NCBI RefSeq assembly: GCF_965205175.1
Contig: NZ_OZ242038.1
Span: 2,294,001-2,358,000, forward strand
Direction of reading: 5' to 3'
Origin: Poriferisodalis sp965205175
Lineage (GTDB): Bacteria > Actinomycetota > Acidimicrobiia > Acidimicrobiales > Poriferisodalaceae
Length of the DNA: 64,000 bases
This document shows, in pieces, positions 41,967-50,261 of this stretch; within the stretch, counting starts at the first letter, position 1; every line of letters begins with the position of its first letter. The notes under the pieces are model-generated. The model worked only from the letters and a program-made list of their open reading frames with translations. It did no database searches and was not told the DNA's origin. Made by a program: the position numbers and the translations under genes.

Positions 41967-44908
41967 ACGATGTTCACCAGCTTGGACGGCACGGTCACGA
42001 CGCGTCGGACATCCCGGCCGGCGGCCAACTGCGCAATGCGGTCGTCGGCGAGCGCCGCCGCGGCCAGATCGTCGTCGGAGATGTCGGCTTCGACGCAGAT
42101 GCGGCTGCGCACCTTGCCGTTCACCTGCACCGGCACTTCGATCGTCTCTGCTGCGAGCAGCGTCGGATCGGCCACCGGAAACGGGGCGCACACGACCGTG
42201 TTCGTGTGGCCCAGCTTGTGCCACAGCTCCTCGGCCAGGTGAGGCACCAGCGGGGCCAGCAGTCGCACCAGCACGCCGGCCACTGCTCGTGGCGTCGCGC
42301 CGTCGCGGCGGGTCAGCTCGTTGTTCAGCTCCGTGATGCGTGCGACAGCAGAATTGAAGCGCAGCTGCGACATGGCTTCGGTGACCGACGCAATCGTGCG
42401 GTGGACCAGACGCTCGAGGGCGGCGTCGGGCTCGGCCTCCGACACCGCCAGCTCGCCGGTGGCCTCGTCGACCAGATTGCGCCAGACGCGTTGCAGCAGG
42501 CGGTGCGAGCCGACCACCGAGTGGGTCTCCCACGGGCGGCCCTGGTCGAGCGGGCCCATGAACATCTCGTAGGTCCGCAGCGTGTCGGCGCCGTACGCCT
42601 CGTAGATGTCGTCAGGGGTGACCGCATTGCGCAGCGACTTGCCCATCTTGCCGAAATGGCGTGTCACCTCGGTGTCGCCGTGGAAGAACCTGCCGTCACG
42701 TTCGACCACCTCGGACGCCTCGACGTAGGTGCCGCGCCGGTCCTGGTACGCCGCCGCCTGGATGTAGCCCTGGTTGTAGAGCCGGCCGAAGGGCTCCGGA
42801 CCCGACACGTGACCCAGGTCGTAGAGCACCTTGTGCCAGAAGCGGGCATAGAGCAGGTGCAGCACGGCGTGCTCGACACCGCCGACGTAGAGGTCCACGC
42901 CGCCCACGCCGCCTGCGGCGTCGGTCATCCAGTAGCGCTCGACCTCGGCATCGACGAAGGCCTCGTCGTTGGTCGGGTCCAAGTAGCGCAGGTAGTACCA
43001 GCACGAGCCGGCCCACTGGGGCATGGTGCTCAGCTCTCGCCGGTAGGTGCGCGGCCCGTCGCCGAGGTCGTAGACGGCGTCGGACCACTCGACGGCTCGG
43101 CCCAGCGGCGGCTCCGGATCCGACGACTCGTCGAGCGAGCGGGGCGCCCAGTCGATGAGCTCGGGAAGCTCCACGGGCAGCTCGCTCTCTGGCACTGCGA
43201 GCGGCAGGCCGGTCTCGTCGAACACGATCGGCAACGGCTCGCCCCAGTAGCGCTGACGGCTGAACAGCCAGTCGCGCAGCTTGTAGGTGACCGTGCGCCG
43301 ACCGTGGCCGTGTCGTTCGAGCCAGTCGCACGCCGCAGCCTTGGCCTGAGCTGCGTTCATGCCGTCGAGGAAGCCGCTGTTGACGGCTGCGCCCTCGCCG
43401 GAGTAGGCCTTGCCGTCAAAATCCGGCGGCGGCTGCACCGTGCGGGTGATCCGCAGGCCGAACTGCTCGGAGAAGTCCCAGTCGCGCTGGTCCTCGCCGG
43501 GCACCGACATCACTGCGCCGGTGCCGTAGTCGACGAGCACGTAGTCGGCCACGAAGATCGGCACGCGCTCGCCGTTGACGGGCACGACGCAGTGGGTGCC
43601 CAGCCACACACCCGTCTTGTCGCGCTCGGTCTGGCGCTCCAGGTCTGACAGCGCCGATGCCTGGCTGCGGTAGGACTCGAGCGCTGCGCGCGGCGACGGC
43701 GCCCCACCGGTCCAGCGCGGGTCCGTGCCCGGCGGCCAGCACTCGGCGACCAGCTGGTCGGCGAGCGGGTGCTCGGGCGCCAGCAGCATGGCCGTGGTGC
43801 CGAAGACGGTGTCGGGGCGTGTGGTGAACACCTCGATGTCGGGGCCTGCGTCGGTGGCGAAACGGACCGATGCGCCCTCGCTGCGCCCGATCCAGTTGCG
43901 CTGCATGACCTTGACGCTCTCGAACCAGTCCACCCGGTCGAGGTCGGCCAGCAGCCGGTCGGCGTAGGCGGTGATGCGCATCATCCACTGCTTCAGCGGA
44001 CGACGGAACACCGGGTGGTTGCCTCGCTCGGAGCGTCCCTGTGCGGTGACCTCCTCGTTGGCCAGCACGGTGCCCAGCGCCGGGCACCAGTTGACCGGCG
44101 CCTCGCCCAAGTACGCCAGACGGTGGTCGTCGAGCTCGGCACGACGCTCCACGTCGCTCATGTCCGCCCAGGAGCGGCCGTCCGAGGTAGGCCGCCGGCC
44201 GGAGGCGAACTGCTCGGCCAGTTCGGTGATCGGGCGTGCCCGAGCGGCCGCCGTGTCGTACCAGGAGTTGAAGATCTGTAAGAAGATCCACTGCGTCCAG
44301 CGGTAGTAGCCGACGTCGGTGGTGGCCAAGGTCCGCCGTTCGTCGTGTCCGAGGCCGAGCCGGGCGAGCTGGCGCGACATGGTGGCGATGTTGCGTTCCG
44401 TGTTGATCCGCGGGTGCTCGCCCGTCTGGCGGGCGTGCTCCTCGGCGGGCAGGCCGAAGGCGTCGTAGCCCATCGGGTGCAGCACTTCGTAGCCGCACAT
44501 GCGCTTGAAGCGCGCGTACACGTCGGTGCCGATGTAGCCCAGCGGGTGCCCGACGTGCAGCCCCGAACCCGAGGGGTACGGAAACATGTCCATGACGAAC
44601 AGCTTCGGCCCGGAGCTGTTGGCGGCCGGGTGCTTGACGGTCGGGTGCTTGACGGCCGGGCTCTCGGCAGCCGAGTCCAGAGCAGCCGGGCTCTCGGCAG
44701 CAGGGTCGGGCGAGCTCAGTGCGCCGATGGGATTAGCCGTGTGGTACGTGCCCTCCTCACGCCAGCGCCGCTGCCAGCGCAGCTCGATCCTGTTCGCCAT
44801 CGCCGCGTCGTAGCGAAAGGGCGGCAGCTCGCTCGCGTCGGGGTGCTGCGATGCCGTCTGCGGACGTGGCTCGGCGTTCGACCTGCGGGCTGAACCGGCA
44901 GCGCTCAT
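41957..44908 (-). CDS. leuS: Leucyl-tRNA synthetase
   Basis: 983 residues from the ATG at 44908 (MSAAGSARRS). It charges tRNA-Leu. Motifs: FPYPSGSGLHVGHPLGYIGTDVYARFKRM with the HxGH site, the CP1 editing domain (ESVKVMQRNWIGRSEGASVRF, TTRPDTVFGTTAMLLAPEHPL), CWYYLRYLDPTN, and HFGKMGKSLRNAVTPDDIYEAYGADTLR with KMGKS as the KMSKS variant. Anticodon-binding and C-terminal domains are complete (ILVQVNGKVRS-like VPVQVNGKVRSRICV). Between YHTANPIGAL and KLFVMDMFPYPSG lies a repeat insertion of about 30 residues. The frame is open upstream but enters the divergent mutA gene. Essential gene, divergent from mutAB. Confidence 0.97.
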   Translation of the reverse strand: MSAAGSARRSNAEPRPQTASQHPDASELPPFRYDAAMANRIELRWQRRWREEGTYHTANPIGALSSPDPAAESPAALDSAAESPAVKHPTVKHPAANSSGPKLFVMDMFPYPSGSGLHVGHPLGYIGTDVYARFKRMCGYEVLHPMGYDAFGLPAEEHARQTGEHPRINTERNIATMSRQLARLGLGHDERRTLATTDVGYYRWTQWIFLQIFNSWYDTAAARARPITELAEQFASGRRPTSDGRSWADMSDVERRAELDDHRLAYLGEAPVNWCPALGTVLANEEVTAQGRSERGNHPVFRRPLKQWMMRITAYADRLLADLDRVDWFESVKVMQRNWIGRSEGASVRFATDAGPDIEVFTTRPDTVFGTTAMLLAPEHPLADQLVAECWPPGTDPRWTGGAPSPRAALESYRSQASALSDLERQTERDKTGVWLGTHCVVPVNGERVPIFVADYVLVDYGTGAVMSVPGEDQRDWDFSEQFGLRITRTVQPPPDFDGKAYSGEGAAVNSGFLDGMNAAQAKAAACDWLERHGHGRRTVTYKLRDWLFSRQRYWGEPLPIVFDETGLPLAVPESELPVELPELIDWAPRSLDESSDPEPPLGRAVEWSDAVYDLGDGPRTYRRELSTMPQWAGSCWYYLRYLDPTNDEAFVDAEVERYWMTDAAGGVGGVDLYVGGVEHAVLHLLYARFWHKVLYDLGHVSGPEPFGRLYNQGYIQAAAYQDRRGTYVEASEVVERDGRFFHGDTEVTRHFGKMGKSLRNAVTPDDIYEAYGADTLRTYEMFMGPLDQGRPWETHSVVGSHRLLQRVWRNLVDEATGELAVSEAEPDAALERLVHRTIASVTEAMSQLRFNSAVARITELNNELTRRDGATPRAVAGVLVRLLAPLVPHLAEELWHKLGHTNTVVCAPFPVADPTLLAAETIEVPVQVNGKVRSRICVEADISDDDLAAAALADDRIAQLAAGRDVRRVVTVPSKLVNIVLA
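44625..44714. repeat. 15-bp tandem repeats inserted in leuS
   Basis: Six 15-bp units (GCCGGGTGCTTGACG and GCCGGGCTCTCGGCA types) encode pentads PAAES, PAALD, SAAES, PAVKH, PTVKH and PAANS. In frame, in a loop just before the catalytic HxGH region. Confidence 0.85.
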
Positions 44909-44998
44909 GACAGCAAGGATGCCACGAGGCCCGCCGCACGCCCCTGACCGTCGCGGCGCCGGCCCCGGCGCTCCGGCACTCGCCAAACAGGCCAGCGC

Positions 44999-45004
44999 TA
45001 CCCT
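44999..45004 (+). promoter_or_regulatory. Putative -10 of a leaderless mutA promoter
   Basis: TACCCT, then 7 nt, then the GTG at 45012. It supports 45012 as the start; a longer frame from 44907 would overlap the divergent leuS start. Confidence 0.5.
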
Positions 45005-45011
45005 GACCAGC

Positions 45012-46571
45012 GTGACCGTGTCGCGGACACCCCAACTGCGCGAGTTGCGCGATCTGCTCGACGATTCGGGCTTCGCAGGCGTCGGCGAAACCGAGTGGGC
45101 GTCGGCGGCCGAGAGCGCTCTGCGCGGCGCAGCGCTGTCGTCGCTGGACACGCTGCTGCCGGGCGGCATTGCGACCGGGCCGCTGTACTCCCCGCACCGC
45201 CACAGCACCGCGGACGACCCTGTCGGCCTGCCTGGTGCCGCTCCCCATGTTCGCGGCGCTGCTGCGACCAGCGGATGGGGCAGCTGGGAGGTGCGCCAGA
45301 TCCACGACGTCACGCTGGCTGGCACTCCCGACGCCGTGGCGGTGGACACCACCGCCGGAGTGGATGCGGTCACCGTCGCCCGCGGCTGGGACCCGCAGCG
45401 CCACGCCGATGCGCTCGCCGCCGGCATCGGCGACGCGGCGGCCGCCGGGGTAACGGTGCATCTGCAATCGGGAACGACGGCCGCCCACGTTGCCGCGCTG
45501 ACCGATGCGTTCGAAAGCTGCGGCGCCGACGCAACACGACAGCGCTCGTGGCTGGGCATGGACCCGATCGCGGGCGCCGCGAGCGGCTGGTCCGGGCACG
45601 CATCCGCCGAGCCGACGGCCGAGCTGACGGTCGAGATGTGCAACGCGGCCCGGAGCGCGACAGACCTCGCGCAGCGTATGCCTCACGCAGTACCGCTGGA
45701 AGCCGACGGTTCGGTGTTCGCCGACGCCGGTGCGACCGACGCCACCGAGCTGGCTGCCATGTTGGCCACCGGCGCCGCGTGGCTGCGCGTCATCTGCGAC
45801 CATGCAAGCGGCCCGGGCCGCGCCGTCGATGCTGCTGCGCGCCTGCTGGGCTTCACCGTGTCCGCAGGACCTGATCCATATCAGACGACCGCGAAGTGCC
45901 GCGCGCTGCGGTGGTGCTGGTCGCGGATGCTGGGCGCCTGCGGCGTGGGTGACGGCGCTCTGCGCATGCGGCTCCACGCCGTCACCTCCACGGCGATGCT
46001 GAGCGCTCTCGACCCGTGGATCAACATGCTGCGCGCCACGACGGCCGCGTTCGGCGCCGCGAACGGCGGTGTCGATGCGATCACCGTTCGACCCTTCGAC
46101 CACGTCAGCGCCGGACCGACGTCGAGCAGCCTCGGATGGCGGGTGGCCGCCAACACGCAGCTGATCCTGCGCCACGAGAGCCGCCTCGGATCGGTGATCG
46201 ATCCCGCCGGCGGCAGCTGGTACCTAGAGGAACTCACGCGCACGCTGGCACACGCGGCTTGGGATCGGTTCCGCAGCATCGAATCTGCCGGCGGTGTGTG
46301 CGCGGCGCTCGCCGGCGGCGCGCTCGCCGAGGCGATCGCTGAAGACCGCGCGCAGCGAGACGAGCGCATCGCCGCGGGCGACTACGTGCTCGTGGGCGTC
46401 ACCGCCTTCACCGAACCGCGGGCGCACTCGCCGCACGACGACGCGCAGCGCCGCGCGTCCTGCCAGGCAGTCCAAGCGGTCCCCGCGGACACGCTCAGCT
46501 GCAGCTTGGGCACTCACCGCTGGGCTGCGCCCCACGAAACAGGCGACAGCCAGACCGAGGCAGCACACTGA
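45012..46571 (+). CDS. mutA: Methylmalonyl-CoA mutase small (beta) subunit, short form
   Basis: 519 residues. Homologue of the non-catalytic subunit that pairs with MutB in actinobacterial mutase: SGWGSWEVRQIHDVTLAGTPDAVAVDTTAGVDAVTVARG, WCWSRMLGACGV, LRATTAAFGAANGGVDAITVRPFDHVS, RHESRLGSVIDPAGGSWYLEELTRTLA. The TIM-barrel part is complete, but the chain stops after about 40 residues past ADTLSCSLGTHRW, so the degenerate B12-like C-terminal domain normally present (total about 615 residues) is missing. The stop overlaps the mutB ATG by one base (TGATG). The pair interconverts succinyl-CoA and methylmalonyl-CoA. Confidence 0.92.
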   Translation: MTVSRTPQLRELRDLLDDSGFAGVGETEWASAAESALRGAALSSLDTLLPGGIATGPLYSPHRHSTADDPVGLPGAAPHVRGAAATSGWGSWEVRQIHDVTLAGTPDAVAVDTTAGVDAVTVARGWDPQRHADALAAGIGDAAAAGVTVHLQSGTTAAHVAALTDAFESCGADATRQRSWLGMDPIAGAASGWSGHASAEPTAELTVEMCNAARSATDLAQRMPHAVPLEADGSVFADAGATDATELAAMLATGAAWLRVICDHASGPGRAVDAAARLLGFTVSAGPDPYQTTAKCRALRWCWSRMLGACGVGDGALRMRLHAVTSTAMLSALDPWINMLRATTAAFGAANGGVDAITVRPFDHVSAGPTSSSLGWRVAANTQLILRHESRLGSVIDPAGGSWYLEELTRTLAHAAWDRFRSIESAGGVCAALAGGALAEAIAEDRAQRDERIAAGDYVLVGVTAFTEPRAHSPHDDAQRRASCQAVQAVPADTLSCSLGTHRWAAPHETGDSQTEAAH

Positions 46572-48994
46572 TGGGCGTCGTCGCCGATTTCGCCGAACTC
46601 GAGTTGGCCGGCGCCGCGCCGGCCCTAGCTGAGTCGGGCGCTGAGTCGCCCAAGGACGAACGAGCACCGCATCGGCCGAACGGTGCAGGCCCAATCGGCG
46701 CAGACCGAGCGAGCTGGGCATCGCAGTTCGCCGCAGAGAGCGGTCGGCCCCCCACTGCGCTCACGACACCCGAAGGCATCGACGTAGCGCCGCTGTACGT
46801 CGCCGCAGACATTGCAGACCTGTACGGAGCAAGCCTGTATGGCGCTGATCTGCATGAGTCTGAGCTGCATGGGGCCGACCTGGGTGCGCCCGCATCCGAT
46901 GACGGCGCAGGCGGCTCATCGCAGCGCACTTACCTCGACGGCTACCCGGGCTTCGCTCCGTACCTGCGAGGCCCGTACCCGACCATGTACACGAGCCGGC
47001 CGTGGACGATCCGGCAGTACGCCGGCTTCTCCACAGCGGAGGACTCCAACGCCTTCTACCGGCGCAATCTGGCGGCCGGCCAGCGGGGCCTGTCGGTGGC
47101 GTTCGACCTGGCAACGCACCGCGGCTACGACTCCGATCACCCCAGAGTCGCATCCGACGTCGGCATGGCCGGGGTCGCCATCGACTCGATACTGGACATG
47201 CGCACGCTGTTCGAGGCCATACCGCTCGACCGCATGAGCGTGTCGATGACCATGAACGGCGCCGTGCTGCCGGTGCTGGCGCTCTACATCGTGGCCGCAG
47301 AAGAACAGGGTGTGGCGCCCGCCGAGCTGACCGGGACCATCCAGAACGACATTCTCAAGGAGTTCATGGTCCGCAACACCTACATCTACCCGCCCCAGCC
47401 CTCGATGCGGATCATCGGCGACATCTTCGAGTTCACCTCAAGAGAGATGCCCCGCTACAACTCCATCTCCATCTCCGGCTACCACATGCAAGAAGCCGGC
47501 GCCACGGCGGACCTGGAGCTGGCCTACACGCTCGCGGACGGCCTCGAGTACGTCCGCTGCGGCCTCGGCGCCGGCATGCGCATCGACGACTTCGCGCCGC
47601 GTCTCAGTTTCTTCTGGGGTGTCGGCATGGATTTCTTCATGGAGGTTGCGAAGCTGCGAGCCGCTCGGCTGCTGTGGGCCAAGCTGGTCGCTGCATTCGA
47701 GCCCGAGGATCCGCGATCGCTGTCGCTGCGCACTCACTGTCAGACCTCGGGCTGGTCGCTCACCGCCCAGGACCCGTACAACAACGTGGTGCGCACCTGC
47801 ATCGAAGCCATGGCCGCGGTGGACGGGCACACGCAGAGCCTGCACACGAACGCCTTCGACGAGGCCCTTGCGCTGCCGAGCGACTTCAGCGCCCGAATCG
47901 CCCGCAACACGCAGCTGTTCTTGCAGCACGAGGCCGGTGCCACCAGGGTGATCGACCCGTGGGGCGGGAGCTACTACCTGGAGCGTCTGACCGCCGACCT
48001 GGCCGAACGTGCCGCGGCGCACCTGGCAGAAGTGGAGGAGCTCGGCGGCATGGCGCGCGCCATCGAGGCGGGGATCCCCAAAATGCGCATCGAGGAAGCC
48101 GCGGCGCGCACTCAGGCCCGCATCGAGTCCGGCGAGCGAACCGTGGTGGGCGTGAACCGCTACCAGTCAGAGCTGAACGCCGACATCGACATCCTGCGGG
48201 TCGACAACGCCGAAGTCCGCGGCGCCCAGCTCGCGAAGCTGGAGCGACTGCGTGCGGGCCGTGACGCCGCCGCCGTGCAGCGCTCGCTGGACGCTCTGCG
48301 CCACGTGGCACGCAGCGGCGAGGGGAACCTGCTGGCTACGTCGGTGGATGCGGCACGCTGCCACGCCACCGTCGGAGAGATCAGCGCCGCCATGGAGGAC
48401 GTGTTCGGTCGGCACACGGCGCAGATTCGCATGATCAGCGGCGTGTACGGGAGCGAGCTGGGCGGCGACGCTGCCGTGGACGCCGGGGCTGACGGCGAAT
48501 CCGGCGCGGGCCGCGACAGCGACCATGTCGCGAACCCGATGGCGGCTGCGGTGGATGCCGTGCGTCGGCGGGTCGGCGAATTCGACCAGCGGACCGGGCG
48601 CCGGCCGCGCATCCTCATCGCCAAGATGGGCCAAGACGGCCACGACCGAGGCCAGAAGGTGGTCGCCACCGCGTACGCCGATCTGGGCTTCGACGTGGAC
48701 ATCGGGCCGCTGTTCAGCACACCGGCCGAAACCGCCCGCCAAGCCGTCGAGAACGACGTCCACGTGGTCGGGGCCTCCTCGCTGGCGGCCGGGCACCTCA
48801 CGCTGGTTCCCGAGCTCGCAGCGGCGCTCGCCGGACTGGGCCGCCCCGACATCCTGATCGTCGTGGGCGGCGTCATCCCGCCTCAAGACTTCGACGCGTT
48901 GCGCGCAGCAGGCGCCGCGGCGATCTATCCGCCCGGAACGGTCATCGCCGATGCCGCGGCCCAGATGCTGGACCTGCTCAACACGGCTGCCTGA
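46571..48994 (+). CDS. mutB: Methylmalonyl-CoA mutase large (alpha) subunit
   Basis: 807 residues. Catalytic subunit: LRGPYPTMYTSRPWTIRQYAGFSTAEDSNAFYRRN, HRGYDSDHPRVASDVGMAGVAIDS, SISGYHMQEAGATADLELAYTLADG, TRVIDPWGGSYYLE. The C-terminal B12 domain has RILIAKMGQDGHDRGQKVVATAYADLGFDVD with the DxHxxG cobalt-ligand motif. It is longer than usual (about 730-750) because of an 80-residue N-terminal extension and a pentad repeat between PLYVAADI and YLDGYPGFAPYLRGPYP. Substrates are made by propionate, odd-chain and branched-chain degradation. Confidence 0.96.
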   Translation: MGVVADFAELELAGAAPALAESGAESPKDERAPHRPNGAGPIGADRASWASQFAAESGRPPTALTTPEGIDVAPLYVAADIADLYGASLYGADLHESELHGADLGAPASDDGAGGSSQRTYLDGYPGFAPYLRGPYPTMYTSRPWTIRQYAGFSTAEDSNAFYRRNLAAGQRGLSVAFDLATHRGYDSDHPRVASDVGMAGVAIDSILDMRTLFEAIPLDRMSVSMTMNGAVLPVLALYIVAAEEQGVAPAELTGTIQNDILKEFMVRNTYIYPPQPSMRIIGDIFEFTSREMPRYNSISISGYHMQEAGATADLELAYTLADGLEYVRCGLGAGMRIDDFAPRLSFFWGVGMDFFMEVAKLRAARLLWAKLVAAFEPEDPRSLSLRTHCQTSGWSLTAQDPYNNVVRTCIEAMAAVDGHTQSLHTNAFDEALALPSDFSARIARNTQLFLQHEAGATRVIDPWGGSYYLERLTADLAERAAAHLAEVEELGGMARAIEAGIPKMRIEEAAARTQARIESGERTVVGVNRYQSELNADIDILRVDNAEVRGAQLAKLERLRAGRDAAAVQRSLDALRHVARSGEGNLLATSVDAARCHATVGEISAAMEDVFGRHTAQIRMISGVYGSELGGDAAVDAGADGESGAGRDSDHVANPMAAAVDAVRRRVGEFDQRTGRRPRILIAKMGQDGHDRGQKVVATAYADLGFDVDIGPLFSTPAETARQAVENDVHVVGASSLAAGHLTLVPELAAALAGLGRPDILIVVGGVIPPQDFDALRAAGAAAIYPPGTVIADAAAQMLDLLNTAA
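46817..46891. repeat. 15-bp tandem repeats in mutB
   Basis: Five 15-bp units encode DLYGA, SLYGA, DLHES, ELHGA and DLGAP, resembling a short pentapeptide-repeat segment. They lie at a loop near the N-terminus, before the conserved LRGPYPTMY segment. Confidence 0.8.
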
Positions 48995-49048
48995 GGCGGG
49001 GGTGTTCTGCGACGGTGTGGCGCGGCAGCGTCTTGAGCGCGCCGCGAT

Positions 49049-49603
49049 TCAGCGGCGGCGGCCGCCCACGTTGCGCACCTTCTTCTTGGCCCTCGCCGCA
49101 CGGTATGCGGTGCTCGACGCTGCTCGCAGGCTGCGCGGCGCGGCCACGAGCCGCGCATCGGCATCGTCGAGGTGCTTGTGGTAACGGCGATGCACCCACA
49201 GCTTCTCTGAGCCCACGGTGATCTGGCCCCATGCCGAGCCCCGAATCTCGAACGGCAAGGTGCGCTCGACCCGCCCGAGCAGCTCCACAGGCTTCGCTGG
49301 ACGCAGCGCTCGGGTACGCATCACCACGATGTCCGCGTCGGTGAGCGCGAGCAGCCGGTAACGCGACATGCTCAGCACTGCAGCGGTCGCGAACACGGTG
49401 ACGGAGATCAGCACGACCTGCACCCACGGCTGATTCACCGTCAGCACGATGCCGGCCAGCGCGGTCACGCCGACCACCAGCAGCGTGAACGGGTGGAGGC
49501 CGCCCTGGGCCGGCACCAGCGCATGCACGTGATCGCCGGTGCCGACGAACTCGTCCGCGGGATGCGATCGATCCCCGGTGCGCAGCCGCCTCAGCATGCC
49601 CAT
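49049..49603 (-). CDS. Small membrane protein with PH-like domain
   Basis: 184 residues from the ATG at 49603. Two hydrophobic segments (FTLLVVGVTALAGIVLTV and VVLISVTVFATAAVLSM) are followed by RYRLLALTDADIVVMRT, VERTLPFEIRGSAWGQITVGSEKLWVHRRYHKHLDDAD and a basic tail. The layout recalls bacterial PH-domain membrane proteins (YdbS/bPH type), with a short strand-rich domain on the cytoplasmic side. Function unknown. It is convergent with mutB, 54 bp apart. Confidence 0.75.
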   Translation of the reverse strand: MGMLRRLRTGDRSHPADEFVGTGDHVHALVPAQGGLHPFTLLVVGVTALAGIVLTVNQPWVQVVLISVTVFATAAVLSMSRYRLLALTDADIVVMRTRALRPAKPVELLGRVERTLPFEIRGSAWGQITVGSEKLWVHRRYHKHLDDADARLVAAPRSLRAASSTAYRAARAKKKVRNVGGRRR

Positions 49604-49685
49604 GCGGCCATTGTGCCCCAGCCAGCCGCCGCGCCCAAGCAATCGCGTCGCCGAGCGCACTTCGCGTCGTGGCCGAGACTCGACA

Positions 49686-50261
49686 TCAGTCAGCCTCATT
49701 GCGGCCAACAGCAGCAGACCTTGCAGGGTCGATCAACGGCAACGGCATCTGCTGTTGCTCGTTCGGACGTGCGAGTTCGAACCGAGCACGTTCGCTTCGT
49801 AGCATGACAAATGGACTCCGCACACGCAACTGAAACTGTGCGGCAGCATTGGGTATCTTGATTCGATGCTTACTATTGCTGGGTCTTTCGTGGGTAACGA
49901 CAGTATGGTTACCGGCGAGCGCTTGACCGACGACAAACGAATCAGCAGCCAAGGCAAACTGTGCCTTCGCTGCATCGGTGTAGTGTGTTGACTCATTTGC
50001 CCAGCGATTCACCTGTGATATCGCGTCAATGTCCGCGACAGTTGGTTCTGCTGGTTCTGCGAACATACTACGACGCAGACGCACCCAATCGGCAAGTTGG
50101 TCATCATGGCCAAGCAGTTCTTCGGCAATGGCATCAATACTGCAAACACTTCCCGCCTGAAATGCGAGGTCCAGCCACGCCCAGAATCCTGGACAAACGT
50201 CAAAGCTATAGTGCAAACGATGCGCCGAAATGAAGACATTAGCATCGAGCAGATAGGCCAT
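49686..50261 (-). CDS. DUF4411 PIN-like protein, probable toxin or nuclease
   Basis: 191 residues. N-terminal YLLDANVFISAH is the first acidic PIN-like site; SIDAIAEELLG and AADSFVVGQAL supply further acidic residues. The segment AQFQLRVRSPFVMLRSERARFELA matches the conserved end of DUF4411. The family is found with ImmA/IrrE metallopeptidase genes in a toxin-antitoxin-like arrangement, as here: its ATG overlaps the previous stop in TAATG. GC is clearly lower than in the flanks, which points to transfer. Confidence 0.85.
   Translation of the reverse strand: MAYLLDANVFISAHRLHYSFDVCPGFWAWLDLAFQAGSVCSIDAIAEELLGHDDQLADWVRLRRSMFAEPAEPTVADIDAISQVNRWANESTHYTDAAKAQFALAADSFVVGQALAGNHTVVTHERPSNSKHRIKIPNAAAQFQLRVRSPFVMLRSERARFELARPNEQQQMPLPLIDPARSAAVGRNEAD

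Noticed and set aside
44907..45643. Upstream extensions of leuS (to 45643) and mutA (to 44907) that overlap each other
   Set aside because: Neither extension has family similarity. LeuRS begins at 44908 and mutA has TACCCT 7 nt before GTG 45012.
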